This document shows, piece by piece, positions 24,010 to 32,289 of a stretch of DNA of 64,000 nt (position 1 is its first letter; every line of letters begins with the position of its first letter). The stretch covers positions 1 to 64,000 of the forward strand of contig CANQCR010000002.1 in the NCBI GenBank assembly GCA_947589735.1, read 5' to 3'. This DNA comes from an uncultured Bacilli bacterium (GTDB lineage: Bacteria > Bacillota_I > Bacilli_A > RF39 > UBA660). Both the position numbers and the translations under genes were made by a program. The notes under the pieces were generated by a model. That model was given only the letters and a program-made list of their open reading frames with translations, did not search any database and was not told where the DNA came from.

Positions 24010-25373
24010 TGATAAATATTAAATCGGACTCAAGAAAGATTCAAAAAGGGGATACCTTTATCGCTTTAAGAGGGATAGCAAGCGATGGCCATGATTATAT
24101 TGAAAAAGCTATATCAAATGGAGCTTCTAAGATTATTGCTGAAGAAGGTAGTTATAGTGTTGAAACAGAAATTGTACCAGATACGCGGGCTTATTTAAAT
24201 AAATATTTAGAGGAGCATTATCATTATTTAATTGATGAGATGACTCTTATTGGTGTGACTGGCACGAATGGTAAAACGACTAGTTGTTATTTAACTTATC
24301 AAGCTTTAAATAAATTAGGCTATAAGTGTGCTTATATTGGAACAATCGGTTTTTATTTAGATGGTAAAGTTAAAGATTTACCTAATACTAATTGTGATAT
24401 ATGTGATACTTATGAAATGTTAGATGAAGCCTACCAAAAGGGATATAGATATGTTGCTTTAGAAATTAGTAGTCAAGGATTATCTTATGGCCGAGCTGAA
24501 ACTCTTTTATTTGACTATGCTGTTTTTACAAACTTAACAAGAGATCACTTAGATTATCATAAGACAATGGAAAACTATGCCTTAGCTAAACAAAAGTTGT
24601 TTCATCAGCTAAAACCTAATGGCATCGGTATTATCAATACGGATGATGCGTATGCTTCATATTATCAAATTGGTCATTATGTAACTTACGGCTTTAATGG
24701 TGGCGATTATACCATTACGGATTATCATTTGAACGCCGATAGTTTAACCTTTAAAATTAATAGTGGAGATACTTTAGAAGCTAATCTTATTGGTAAATAT
24801 AATATTTATAATCTTACAGTAGCTTATATTTTATTAGATAAGATAGGTATAACAAGTAACCAAATTAAAGAAGTATTTAAAAGTTTAGTGCCACCTAATG
24901 GCCGCACAGACATTATTAAAGATGGCACCAATACAATCATTATTGATTATGCTCATACACCTGATGCGATGGAAAACTTATTTTCGGCTATTAAAGATAT
25001 AAGGTATCATCATCTATATATCGTTTTTGGTTGTACTGGAGATCGTGATCGTGAAAAAAGGCCAATGATGACTAAACTTGCTCTTGATATGGCTGATTAT
25101 ACTTTTATTACTAGTGATGATCTGCATAATGAGGATTTCTCACAAATTATTGATGACATGTTAAAAGAAAATACGAAGACTAATTATAAGGTTATTGAAG
25201 ATCGTTATGAAGCTATTTTAAAAGCGATGTCGTTACTTAAAGAGCATGATTTATTACTTATTTTAGGTAAAGGTCATGAAGAATATATTATTGTTAAAGA
25301 TAAGAAAATTCCTCATAATGACCATAAAGCTGTTCTAGAGATTATCAAGGAACACAAGCATATTAATGTTTAG
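24009..25373 (+). CDS. MurE-type Mur ligase with divergent substrate motifs
   Basis: Member of the Mur ligase family. The ATP-binding GVTGTNGKTTSCYLTYQ and the central FTNLTRDHLDYHKTMENY and IIIDYAHTPDAMENL motifs are intact, so an ATP-dependent ligase is likely. However, where MurE that adds diaminopimelate has DNPR, this protein has SDDLHNEDF, and the NTTPGS block that contacts the UDP-MurNAc-dipeptide is NTNCDICDTYE. It therefore probably uses another amino acid or another acceptor. It is a tandem paralogue of the next gene. 454 aa. Confidence 0.85.
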   Translation: MINIKSDSRKIQKGDTFIALRGIASDGHDYIEKAISNGASKIIAEEGSYSVETEIVPDTRAYLNKYLEEHYHYLIDEMTLIGVTGTNGKTTSCYLTYQALNKLGYKCAYIGTIGFYLDGKVKDLPNTNCDICDTYEMLDEAYQKGYRYVALEISSQGLSYGRAETLLFDYAVFTNLTRDHLDYHKTMENYALAKQKLFHQLKPNGIGIINTDDAYASYYQIGHYVTYGFNGGDYTITDYHLNADSLTFKINSGDTLEANLIGKYNIYNLTVAYILLDKIGITSNQIKEVFKSLVPPNGRTDIIKDGTNTIIIDYAHTPDAMENLFSAIKDIRYHHLYIVFGCTGDRDREKRPMMTKLALDMADYTFITSDDLHNEDFSQIIDDMLKENTKTNYKVIEDRYEAILKAMSLLKEHDLLLILGKGHEEYIIVKDKKIPHNDHKAVLEIIKEHKHINV

Positions 25374-25374
25374 G

Positions 25375-25425
25375 TAAAAAAACACTTTTGGATATTTGTC
25401 ATAAAATATACTGAGGTGTTTTTTT
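25375..25425 (+). promoter_or_regulatory. Hairpin covering the murE ribosome-binding site
   Basis: AAAAAAACAC just after the stop of the first ligase can pair with GGTGTTTTTTT just before the ATG of the second; the GAGGTG Shine-Dalgarno lies in the 3' arm. It could act as a leaky terminator or as a translation control. Pairing is mostly A-T, so stability is modest. Confidence 0.35.
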
Positions 25426-26721
25426 ATGTTACAATCAGATTCCCGGAAAGTCAAAGATGGCGATACTTTTATTGCCCTCAAGGGGTATAAGGAAGACGGC
25501 CATAAATATATTTTGGACGCTATTAATAATGGCGCCAAAAAAGTTATTGCCAAGCGTGGTAAATATGCGGTTGAAACGTTAATTGTTGATGACACTAATG
25601 AATATTTACATAAATATTTTAAAATAAATAAAATTGATATCAAACTTATCGGTGTGACCGGTACGAATGGTAAGACGACAACGTGTTATCTTTTGTATCA
25701 ATTACTAAATGGACTAGGCTGTAAATGTGCCTATATTGGTACAATTGGGTATATTGTTGATGATGTTGTAACGCCCCTTGATAATACCACACCAGGTAGT
25801 TTAGAATTATATAATTTATTAGAAGATAGCTATAACCATAACTGTGAATATGTCGTGATGGAAGTAAGTAGTCAAGCTCTTGATCAAAAAAGAGTTGACT
25901 ATTTAGAGTTTGATGCCGCTATTTTTACTAATCTAACGAGAGATCATCTAGATTATCATAAGACATTAGAAAATTATATTGAAGCTAAAAGAAAATTATT
26001 TTATCTATTAAAAGATGATGGTATTTCTTTAATCAATAATGATGATCCGTATGCCGCTAATTTTAAAATAAAAAATTATAAAACGTATGGATTTACTGAT
26101 AGTGATTATACTATTGATGATGAGAATGTTATCAATTCCCATCCTTATAATATTCCTTTAATTGGTAAGTATAATAAATATAATACGCTTGCCGCCATCA
26201 GTCTTTTATATGAATTAGGTTATCAATATGATGATATTAAGGAGCTTGTTCAAAACTTAAAAGAACCAAGTGGTCGGATGGAAGTTATCAATTATAAAAC
26301 GAACAAGATTATTATCGATTATGCCCATACACCTGATGCTTTACAAAATGTCATCAATACTTCTTTAGAACTTACTGATGGACACGTTTATGTCATTATT
26401 GGTTGTGGTGGCAATAGGGATAAAGGCAAAAGAAAAATGATGGGATTAATCGCTACGGATATGGCTTATTACACAATCTTTACAAGTGATAATCCTAGAG
26501 ATGAAGACCCTTTAGATATCATTAAAGATATGACTTCAAATCTCGATAAAGATAATTATCAAATTGAAGTAAATCGTGAAAATGCGATTAAAAAGGGTAT
26601 ACAATTACTTAATAATAATGATATACTATTGGTGCTGGGAAAAGGCCACGAAAAATATCAAATTATTGGTAACGAACGCTTACCATTCGATGATAAACAA
26701 ATTGTATTAGATAATATTTAG
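25426..26721 (+). CDS. murE: UDP-MurNAc-tripeptide synthetase MurE (meso-DAP type motif)
   Basis: Adds the third residue to UDP-MurNAc-L-Ala-D-Glu. ATP site GVTGTNGKTTTCYLLYQ, carbamylated-Lys region FTNLTRDHLDYHKTLENY, C-terminal domain IIIDYAHTPDALQNV and, decisively, SDNPRDEDPLDII: the DNPR motif is associated with meso-diaminopimelate use. NTTPGSLELY, the dipeptide contact block, is present. 431 aa, slightly shorter than the usual 480-490, with a compact N-terminal domain. mraY follows 11 bases later. Confidence 0.92.
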   Translation: MLQSDSRKVKDGDTFIALKGYKEDGHKYILDAINNGAKKVIAKRGKYAVETLIVDDTNEYLHKYFKINKIDIKLIGVTGTNGKTTTCYLLYQLLNGLGCKCAYIGTIGYIVDDVVTPLDNTTPGSLELYNLLEDSYNHNCEYVVMEVSSQALDQKRVDYLEFDAAIFTNLTRDHLDYHKTLENYIEAKRKLFYLLKDDGISLINNDDPYAANFKIKNYKTYGFTDSDYTIDDENVINSHPYNIPLIGKYNKYNTLAAISLLYELGYQYDDIKELVQNLKEPSGRMEVINYKTNKIIIDYAHTPDALQNVINTSLELTDGHVYVIIGCGGNRDKGKRKMMGLIATDMAYYTIFTSDNPRDEDPLDIIKDMTSNLDKDNYQIEVNRENAIKKGIQLLNNNDILLVLGKGHEKYQIIGNERLPFDDKQIVLDNI

Positions 26722-26732
26722 GAAGTGAAAAT

Positions 26733-27725
26733 ATGTTAGTTTTAGCCAAAGCTGTCCTTTCGATGATGATTGGATTTATCATATCTGTTATCCTAGGGGC
26801 TATTTTAGTACCAATTCTAAAAAAAATTAATGTTAAACAAAAAATAAGTACTTATCTTTTAAAAAGACATCATGATAAAGAGGGTACACCAACAATGGGA
26901 GGACTCATCTTTATTATTCCGACTGTTGTATCGACATTTATTTTACTTTTTATGGGTAAAATCGAGATGTCTCACAACTTAGCGATTGTTCTTTTCGTCT
27001 TTATTTCATATGCTGTTTTAGGATTTATTGATGATTATTTGATTATCAAGCGTGGTAATAACTTAGGCCTAACCGAGTTTCAAAAACTTTTTGGACAAAT
27101 TGTTATCGCTCTAGTGTTTTTCTACATTTTCATGAAATCCGGGGCTACACCAACCATCGATATAACAAGTTTGGGTATTAAAATAAATATGGGCTGGTTA
27201 TATGGCGTGTTCTTATTATTTGTTTTAGTAGCTAGTAGTAATGCCGTTAATATAACAGATGGCTTAGACGGCCTAGCTGGCGGCCTATCCTTAATTGCTT
27301 TTCTAACTTTAGGACTTATTAGCTGGAACTCAAGAGGTATAGCTGGTAGTAGTGATATTGCTATTTTCTGTTTTATCCTTTTTGGATCTTTACTAGGATT
27401 CCTTCTATTTAATACTTATCCTGCTAAAGTTATTATGGGTGACACGGGATCGTTATCTTTGGGAGCTACTTTAGCTAGTGTTGCTTTAATTACTAAACAT
27501 GAATTAACATTTATTGTTATTATGGGTGTCTTTATTTTTGAAACCCTAGTTTGTATTATTCAAATTGTCAGTATGGTTTGGTTCCATCATAAAGTGTTCT
27601 TGATGACACCATTCCATCATCATCTTGAAAAACTAGGTTGGGCTGAACCGGATATTGTTAAATTATTCTGGGTCATTGGTCTAATTCTTAGTATGGGCGC
27701 TATTATCTTTGGCGTTTGGATTTAA
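26733..27725 (+). CDS. mraY: Phospho-N-acetylmuramoyl-pentapeptide transferase
   Basis: Ten-helix membrane enzyme that makes lipid I from UDP-MurNAc-pentapeptide and undecaprenyl phosphate. Diagnostic sequences: GTPTMGGLIFI, FIDDYLIIKRGNNLGLT (DDxxK region), NAVNITDGLDGLAGG, NTYPAKVIMGDTGSLSLG and MTPFHHHLEKLGW. 330 aa, normal size. Last gene before a terminator; murE-mraY order matches the dcw cluster although murD and ftsW do not follow. Confidence 0.97.
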   Translation: MLVLAKAVLSMMIGFIISVILGAILVPILKKINVKQKISTYLLKRHHDKEGTPTMGGLIFIIPTVVSTFILLFMGKIEMSHNLAIVLFVFISYAVLGFIDDYLIIKRGNNLGLTEFQKLFGQIVIALVFFYIFMKSGATPTIDITSLGIKINMGWLYGVFLLFVLVASSNAVNITDGLDGLAGGLSLIAFLTLGLISWNSRGIAGSSDIAIFCFILFGSLLGFLLFNTYPAKVIMGDTGSLSLGATLASVALITKHELTFIVIMGVFIFETLVCIIQIVSMVWFHHKVFLMTPFHHHLEKLGWAEPDIVKLFWVIGLILSMGAIIFGVWI

Positions 27726-27748
27726 AAGAGAAATAATCTCTTTTTTTT
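27724..27748 (+). terminator. Terminator after mraY
   Basis: AAAGAGAAATAATCTCTTT followed by T residues, overlapping the mraY stop. Confidence 0.75.
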
Positions 27749-27749
27749 C

Positions 27750-27777
27750 TTGTAATAAATGGTAAATATGATATAAT
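27750..27777 (+). promoter_or_regulatory. Promoter of pyk-GH31
   Basis: TTGTAA (27750-27755), 16 bases, TATAAT (27772-27777), then AGGTG before the start codon. Confidence 0.6.
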
Positions 27778-27797
27778 TAATAATAGGTGAATAGGGT

Positions 27798-29216
27798 ATG
27801 TTAAATAAGACAAAAGTAGTAGCGACAATCGGTCCAGCCACCATTGAAAAAGAGCAATTACGCCGCTTGATGGAAAATGGTATGGATGTTGCGCGCATTA
27901 ATATGAGTCATAGTGATTACAATTTTTGCCGTGAGGTAGCTGATGAAATTGGCGAGCTTAATAAAGAATTAGGTTTAAATGTTGCCATCATGATGGATTT
28001 AATGGGACCAGAAGTGCGGATTGGTCATTTTGTTAACGGGCAAGCACATTTTACTAAAGGTGACAAAGTTAAAGTGTATATGGATGATGTGGAAGGTGAT
28101 AATACCAAGTTTTCCGTTAGTTATCCTAATTTAATTAATGAAGTTACACATAATAATGTTATTAGTGTTTCCGATGGTAAGATGCTAATGGAAGTCATTG
28201 ATATTTTACCAGATGCTTTTGTGTGTGAAGTTTTAAATGATGCCGTTATTGAGGATCATCAGACTTTAACGGTTAAAGACGTTAAATTAAAGATGCCATA
28301 TTTAACTAACAAAGATGAAACTGATATTACGATTGCTCATAAATTAGGTTTCGATTTTATTGCCCTATCTTATGTATCCGAACCAGATAATGTTTTAGCT
28401 GTTAATGATGTTTTAATCAATCTTAAAAATAATCATATCGGGCTAATATCTAAAATTGAAACGGAAGAAGGGGTTAACAACATTGACGCTATTATCCAAG
28501 TAAGTGATGGCGTGATGGTTGCTAGAGGTGACCTTGGTGTTGCTATATCACTAGAACGGATTCCTGGTATTCAAAAGAAAATTATCAATAAGTGCCATAG
28601 TGCTGGTATTGTCAGTATTGTTGCTACAGAATTATTATCATCAATGGAACATTCTGCTAGACCAACAAGAGCAGAGGTTAGTGATGTTGCTAATGCTGTT
28701 TTAGATGGCGCTGATGCAGTTATGTTATCAGGGGAAACAACGGTTGGTAAGTATCCAATTGAAACGCTTAAAATGATGGAAAAAATCATTAATTCTGCTG
28801 AGTTAGATGTTGATTATGGTGATTTCATCAGTCGTAGCGCTAATGCTGTTAAAGAAGACATCACAGGAGTTATTTCCCTTGGTGTTGCTGATGCGGCTAA
28901 CAGGCTTAAATGTTGTGCGATAATTGCGCCAACGCAAACGGGTTATACAGCTAGAGTTATGAGTCGTTTCCGTCCAAGTTGTCCAGTGATTGCGGTTAGT
29001 CCTAATCTTGATACAGTTAAATCATTACAACTTCATTTTGCCGTTAATCCGGTTTTAATTGATGAACTTAATACCTTTGATAAGATTATTGAAGTATCTA
29101 AAAAGATAACTTTTAAACTTGTATCAACCAAGCCTGGTGATAAAATAATTATTACAGGTGGTTATCCATTTAAAGAGGTTAAGTTTACAAATTTTATGAA
29201 AATAGAAGAATTATAG
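27798..29216 (+). CDS. pyk: Pyruvate kinase
   Basis: Final ATP-yielding step of glycolysis (phosphoenolpyruvate to pyruvate). N-terminal TKVVATIGPAT and ARINMSHSDY; K+ and Mg2+ site region GLISKIETEEGVNN and MVARGDLGV; regulatory-type C-terminal domain VIIAPTQTGYTARVMSRFRPSCP (read as CAIIAPTQTGYTARVMS). 472 aa, lacking the extra PEP-utiliser domain found in Bacillus Pyk. Co-transcribed with a GH31 glycosidase 15 bases downstream, which ties sugar release to glycolysis. Confidence 0.96.
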   Translation: MLNKTKVVATIGPATIEKEQLRRLMENGMDVARINMSHSDYNFCREVADEIGELNKELGLNVAIMMDLMGPEVRIGHFVNGQAHFTKGDKVKVYMDDVEGDNTKFSVSYPNLINEVTHNNVISVSDGKMLMEVIDILPDAFVCEVLNDAVIEDHQTLTVKDVKLKMPYLTNKDETDITIAHKLGFDFIALSYVSEPDNVLAVNDVLINLKNNHIGLISKIETEEGVNNIDAIIQVSDGVMVARGDLGVAISLERIPGIQKKIINKCHSAGIVSIVATELLSSMEHSARPTRAEVSDVANAVLDGADAVMLSGETTVGKYPIETLKMMEKIINSAELDVDYGDFISRSANAVKEDITGVISLGVADAANRLKCCAIIAPTQTGYTARVMSRFRPSCPVIAVSPNLDTVKSLQLHFAVNPVLIDELNTFDKIIEVSKKITFKLVSTKPGDKIIITGGYPFKEVKFTNFMKIEEL

Positions 29217-29231
29217 AAAAAGGGTGATGCT

Positions 29232-31661
29232 ATGTACGATTTAGGCGATCAGTTTAAATTAGATTTAAATAGAGCGTTAGCTAATCCAGCCTGTGTTTTA
29301 AAAGGGGATAAATATCGTATTACCATTTTAACAGAACGATTAATTAGATTAGAATATAATGAAAATGGCCTATTTGAAGATAGCCCAACGGAATTAGTTT
29401 GGTATCGTAATTTACCAAAGCCAGATTTTGCGGTTATTAATAATCCAGCTAATTTAATTGTTGAGACTAAGTATTTTTCATTAAATTATGTTAAAGAAGC
29501 ACCATTTACGGGTAAGTCTGTCAATAAGACAAATACTTTACGGATTGATTTAAAAGGAACCGATAGAGTTTGGTATTATGGTCACCAAGAGATAAAGAAC
29601 TTTGGAGCTCCTGTTTTACAAAAAAATGGTGTAGCTGATGATGATATGAACTACAATATGCGTGGTTTATATTCCATTGATGGTTTTGCGTCTATTGATG
29701 ATTCTAATACGCCGCTGCTTAATGCTAGAGGTAATGTGGTTGCAAGAACTAATCCGGAGATTGATGTATATGTCTTTATGTATGGCCGTGATTTTTCGCT
29801 AGCACTTAAAGATTACTATATGATAACTGGTTATCCCGCTTTAATTCCACGTTATGCTTTTGGTAACTGGTGGAGTAGAAATGATACTTATGATGATGCT
29901 AAAATAGCTGATTTGATGAAGAATTTTGATGATCATCACATTCCTATTTCCGTATTGATGCTAGATAAGGATTGGCACCTACGGATAAAAGAAGAAAATC
30001 GGCATTTAATGACAGGTTTTACCTTTAATGGTAGCTTATTTAAAAATCCATCTGAACTAGTTAGTAAAATTCATGAACGAGGTATCAGAATTGGTGTTAA
30101 CATTAATCCGGTTGAGGGTTTTTATCCTATTGATGCTTTCTTTGAAACAGCTGCTAAGTATTTACCAAAAAATGAAAATGGTATTATTCCGTTTAATGTA
30201 TATGATGCGAAAACAGTTGATGTTTATTTAAAAGTCTTCATTCACCCACTTGATAATTATGGTATTGATTTCTTCTGGGTTGATTGGTATGACGAAAAAA
30301 GAACACAAGAATTAGCTATGCTTAAACATTATCATTTCTATGATATGATGCGTAATTATAAAAGAAGACCGATGGTCTATGGATATAATGCTCGTGTTGC
30401 TGCTCATCGTTATCCCGTTTTATATGCCGGCAAGAGTGTTGTGGGATGGGATACTTTAGCGTTAATTCCATATTTTAATGGCCGGGCTGCTAACATTGGT
30501 GTTAGCTGGTGGAGTCATGATATCGGTGGCTACTTTAATGGTATGGAAGATAATGAATTATATGAACGTTATGTTCAATTAGGAACTTTCTCACCAATTT
30601 TAAAATTAAGTGCTGATGAGGGTCGCTTTTATAAAAGAGAGCCTTGGCGGTGGGGTATTAGGACTTACGCTATTGCAACCGAATACTTAACTTTGCGTCA
30701 TCGCTTAATTCCATATCTATATTCAGAAGCTTATCGTTATTATAAATATGGTATACCTTTTATCCAACCGGTTTATTACCAGTATCCGGAATTATTTGAT
30801 GATGTACTATATCGTAATGAATATTCTTTGGGTAGTGAGTTCTTTATTAGTCCAATTATTACTAAAAAAGATCCAATTATGGAGCGAACAATTCATAAGT
30901 TCTTCTTACCAGAAGGAACTTGGTTTAACTACCGTAGTGGTAAAAAATACTTAGGTAGAAGAAAACATATTTCGTTCTTTAGAAACGAAGAATATCCAGC
31001 TTTCGTTAAAGCGGGAGCTATTATTCCGATGGCTATTCATTCAAACATTAATGATACAAGGCCACCAATAACGATGGAAGTTCAAATCTTCCCAGGTGAA
31101 AGTAATAGCTATAGACTATATGAAGATGATGGTGTCAGTGATTTATACTTACAAGGATATTCTATTACAACCTTAATTGAATATAACTACTTACCAAATA
31201 ACTATACGGTTATTGTAAGACCTATTGAGGGTAAAACAGGTATTATTCCAGCTAAACGTAATTATATTTTCCGGTTTAGAAATACAAGGGAATCAAGTGA
31301 TGTTCAAGCCTATATAAAATCAGCTAAGACGGCTGTTAAAACATCAGTTGATGGAACAGATTTTATTGTTGAAGTAAGAGATGTTCCAACGACGGAACAA
31401 TTGACCGTTAACTGTAAAGGTAAAGATATCGAAATCGATGCGATTCGGATTGTCTTAGATGATATTGAGGAAATCATTAGTGACTTACCAATTTTAACTG
31501 AGCAAAAAGAGATGGTTTACAATCTTCTAACAGATAAGAATATGGTAAAAGATAAAAAACGGATTGAACTTCATAAATTATCAAAGGGTAAAAATGCCTT
31601 TGATAAGAAATATATTCAGTTATTCTTACAATTACTTGAATATATGGATCAAGTTAAATAA
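29232..31661 (+). CDS. Glycoside hydrolase family 31 (alpha-glucosidase-like)
   Basis: Retaining alpha-glycosidase. The N-terminal galactose-mutarotase-like domain is followed by the barrel with PRYAFGNWWSRNDTY, VLMLDKDWHL, the nucleophile Asp in DFFWVDWYDEKR, the probable acid/base Asp in VVGWDTL, and GVSWWSHDIGGYF; then TFSPILKLSADEG and a C-terminal beta region, plus a C-terminal helical extension of about 80 residues (EEIISDLPILTEQKEM...). No signal peptide, so it acts in the cytoplasm on imported oligosaccharides. Exact substrate (alpha-glucoside or alpha-xyloside) cannot be read. 809 aa. Confidence 0.9.
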   Translation: MYDLGDQFKLDLNRALANPACVLKGDKYRITILTERLIRLEYNENGLFEDSPTELVWYRNLPKPDFAVINNPANLIVETKYFSLNYVKEAPFTGKSVNKTNTLRIDLKGTDRVWYYGHQEIKNFGAPVLQKNGVADDDMNYNMRGLYSIDGFASIDDSNTPLLNARGNVVARTNPEIDVYVFMYGRDFSLALKDYYMITGYPALIPRYAFGNWWSRNDTYDDAKIADLMKNFDDHHIPISVLMLDKDWHLRIKEENRHLMTGFTFNGSLFKNPSELVSKIHERGIRIGVNINPVEGFYPIDAFFETAAKYLPKNENGIIPFNVYDAKTVDVYLKVFIHPLDNYGIDFFWVDWYDEKRTQELAMLKHYHFYDMMRNYKRRPMVYGYNARVAAHRYPVLYAGKSVVGWDTLALIPYFNGRAANIGVSWWSHDIGGYFNGMEDNELYERYVQLGTFSPILKLSADEGRFYKREPWRWGIRTYAIATEYLTLRHRLIPYLYSEAYRYYKYGIPFIQPVYYQYPELFDDVLYRNEYSLGSEFFISPIITKKDPIMERTIHKFFLPEGTWFNYRSGKKYLGRRKHISFFRNEEYPAFVKAGAIIPMAIHSNINDTRPPITMEVQIFPGESNSYRLYEDDGVSDLYLQGYSITTLIEYNYLPNNYTVIVRPIEGKTGIIPAKRNYIFRFRNTRESSDVQAYIKSAKTAVKTSVDGTDFIVEVRDVPTTEQLTVNCKGKDIEIDAIRIVLDDIEEIISDLPILTEQKEMVYNLLTDKNMVKDKKRIELHKLSKGKNAFDKKYIQLFLQLLEYMDQVK

Positions 31662-31666
31662 AAGAC

Positions 31667-31695
31667 TTGCAAAACCTTATTAACTATATTATAAT
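31667..31695 (+). promoter_or_regulatory. Promoter of the T-box leuS operon
   Basis: TTGCAA (31667-31672), 17 bases, TATAAT (31690-31695), immediately upstream of the T-box leader. Confidence 0.7.
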
Positions 31696-31697
31696 AA

Positions 31698-31910
31698 TCA
31701 CATAGCGATGAAGAAGAGTAGTAATAATAAAGCATTATCTAGAGAAAAAGTGGTCGGTGTAAACTTTTAATGTGATATTATGAACTTACTTTGGAGCCTT
31801 TTATATGATAAGTATAAAACGTCTGTCTGCGTTAAAGATTTAAGAGCATAATTAAAGTATTATGAAGTAGGGTGGTACCGCGTAAGACGTCCCTACACAT
31901 AATACTTTTT
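31698..31910 (+). promoter_or_regulatory. T-box riboswitch, leucine specifier
   Basis: tRNA-sensing leader. The T-box itself is AGGGTGGTACCGCG (about 31869-31882); stem I carries GAAGAAGAGTAGTAA and an AGAGAAAAAGTGG distal part. The 3' edge of the specifier loop reads GAA-CTT-ACTTTGGAG, giving CTT (Leu, 31785-31787) at the position where GAA-CUC-ACC occurs in Bacillus leucine leaders. A terminator (AAGTATTATG...CATAATACTT plus T run, 31855-31909) competes with the antiterminator. Uncharged tRNA-Leu should therefore allow transcription of leuS. Confidence 0.92.
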
Positions 31911-31923
31911 TGTTGGAGGATTT

Positions 31924-32289
31924 ATGGATATATTATTATTTTTTATAGGAACGTTCCTAATAATTTATTTGTTTTACTTTATTTTTGTTATACATAAGGC
32001 TAATGCCCTTAAAAAGATGCAAAAAAGTAAAGAGGTTAAATTGCTCTGTCAATTAGGAAAAATTGATCAAAATAAAATCGAGTTTAAAAGATTAGCAACT
32101 ATTCTTTCTTTAGCCAATTCTTTTATTATTGCTTTGATGGGTAGTTTAGTAATGCTTTTAAATAAGTTTATTACCAATTTTTATGTTTGGTTAATTGTAA
32201 GTGCTCTTATCGCTTTAGTTTTATTAGTTCCTCTTATTATTGGAACATATAAAATAGCCGGCAAGCTAATTAAAAAGGAGAGAAAATAA
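31924..32289 (+). CDS. Unknown small membrane protein between T-box and leuS
   Basis: 121 residues with three hydrophobic helices (ILLFFIGTFLIIYLFYFIFVI; TILSLANSFIIALMGSLVMLL; FYVWLIVSALIALVLLVPLII) and a Lys-rich cytoplasmic loop and tail. Strong ribosome-binding site (GGAGG). No family recognised. It is the first gene after the leucine T-box and its stop is adjacent to the ATG of leuS, so it is co-regulated with leucyl-tRNA charging. Confidence 0.8.
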   Translation: MDILLFFIGTFLIIYLFYFIFVIHKANALKKMQKSKEVKLLCQLGKIDQNKIEFKRLATILSLANSFIIALMGSLVMLLNKFITNFYVWLIVSALIALVLLVPLIIGTYKIAGKLIKKERK

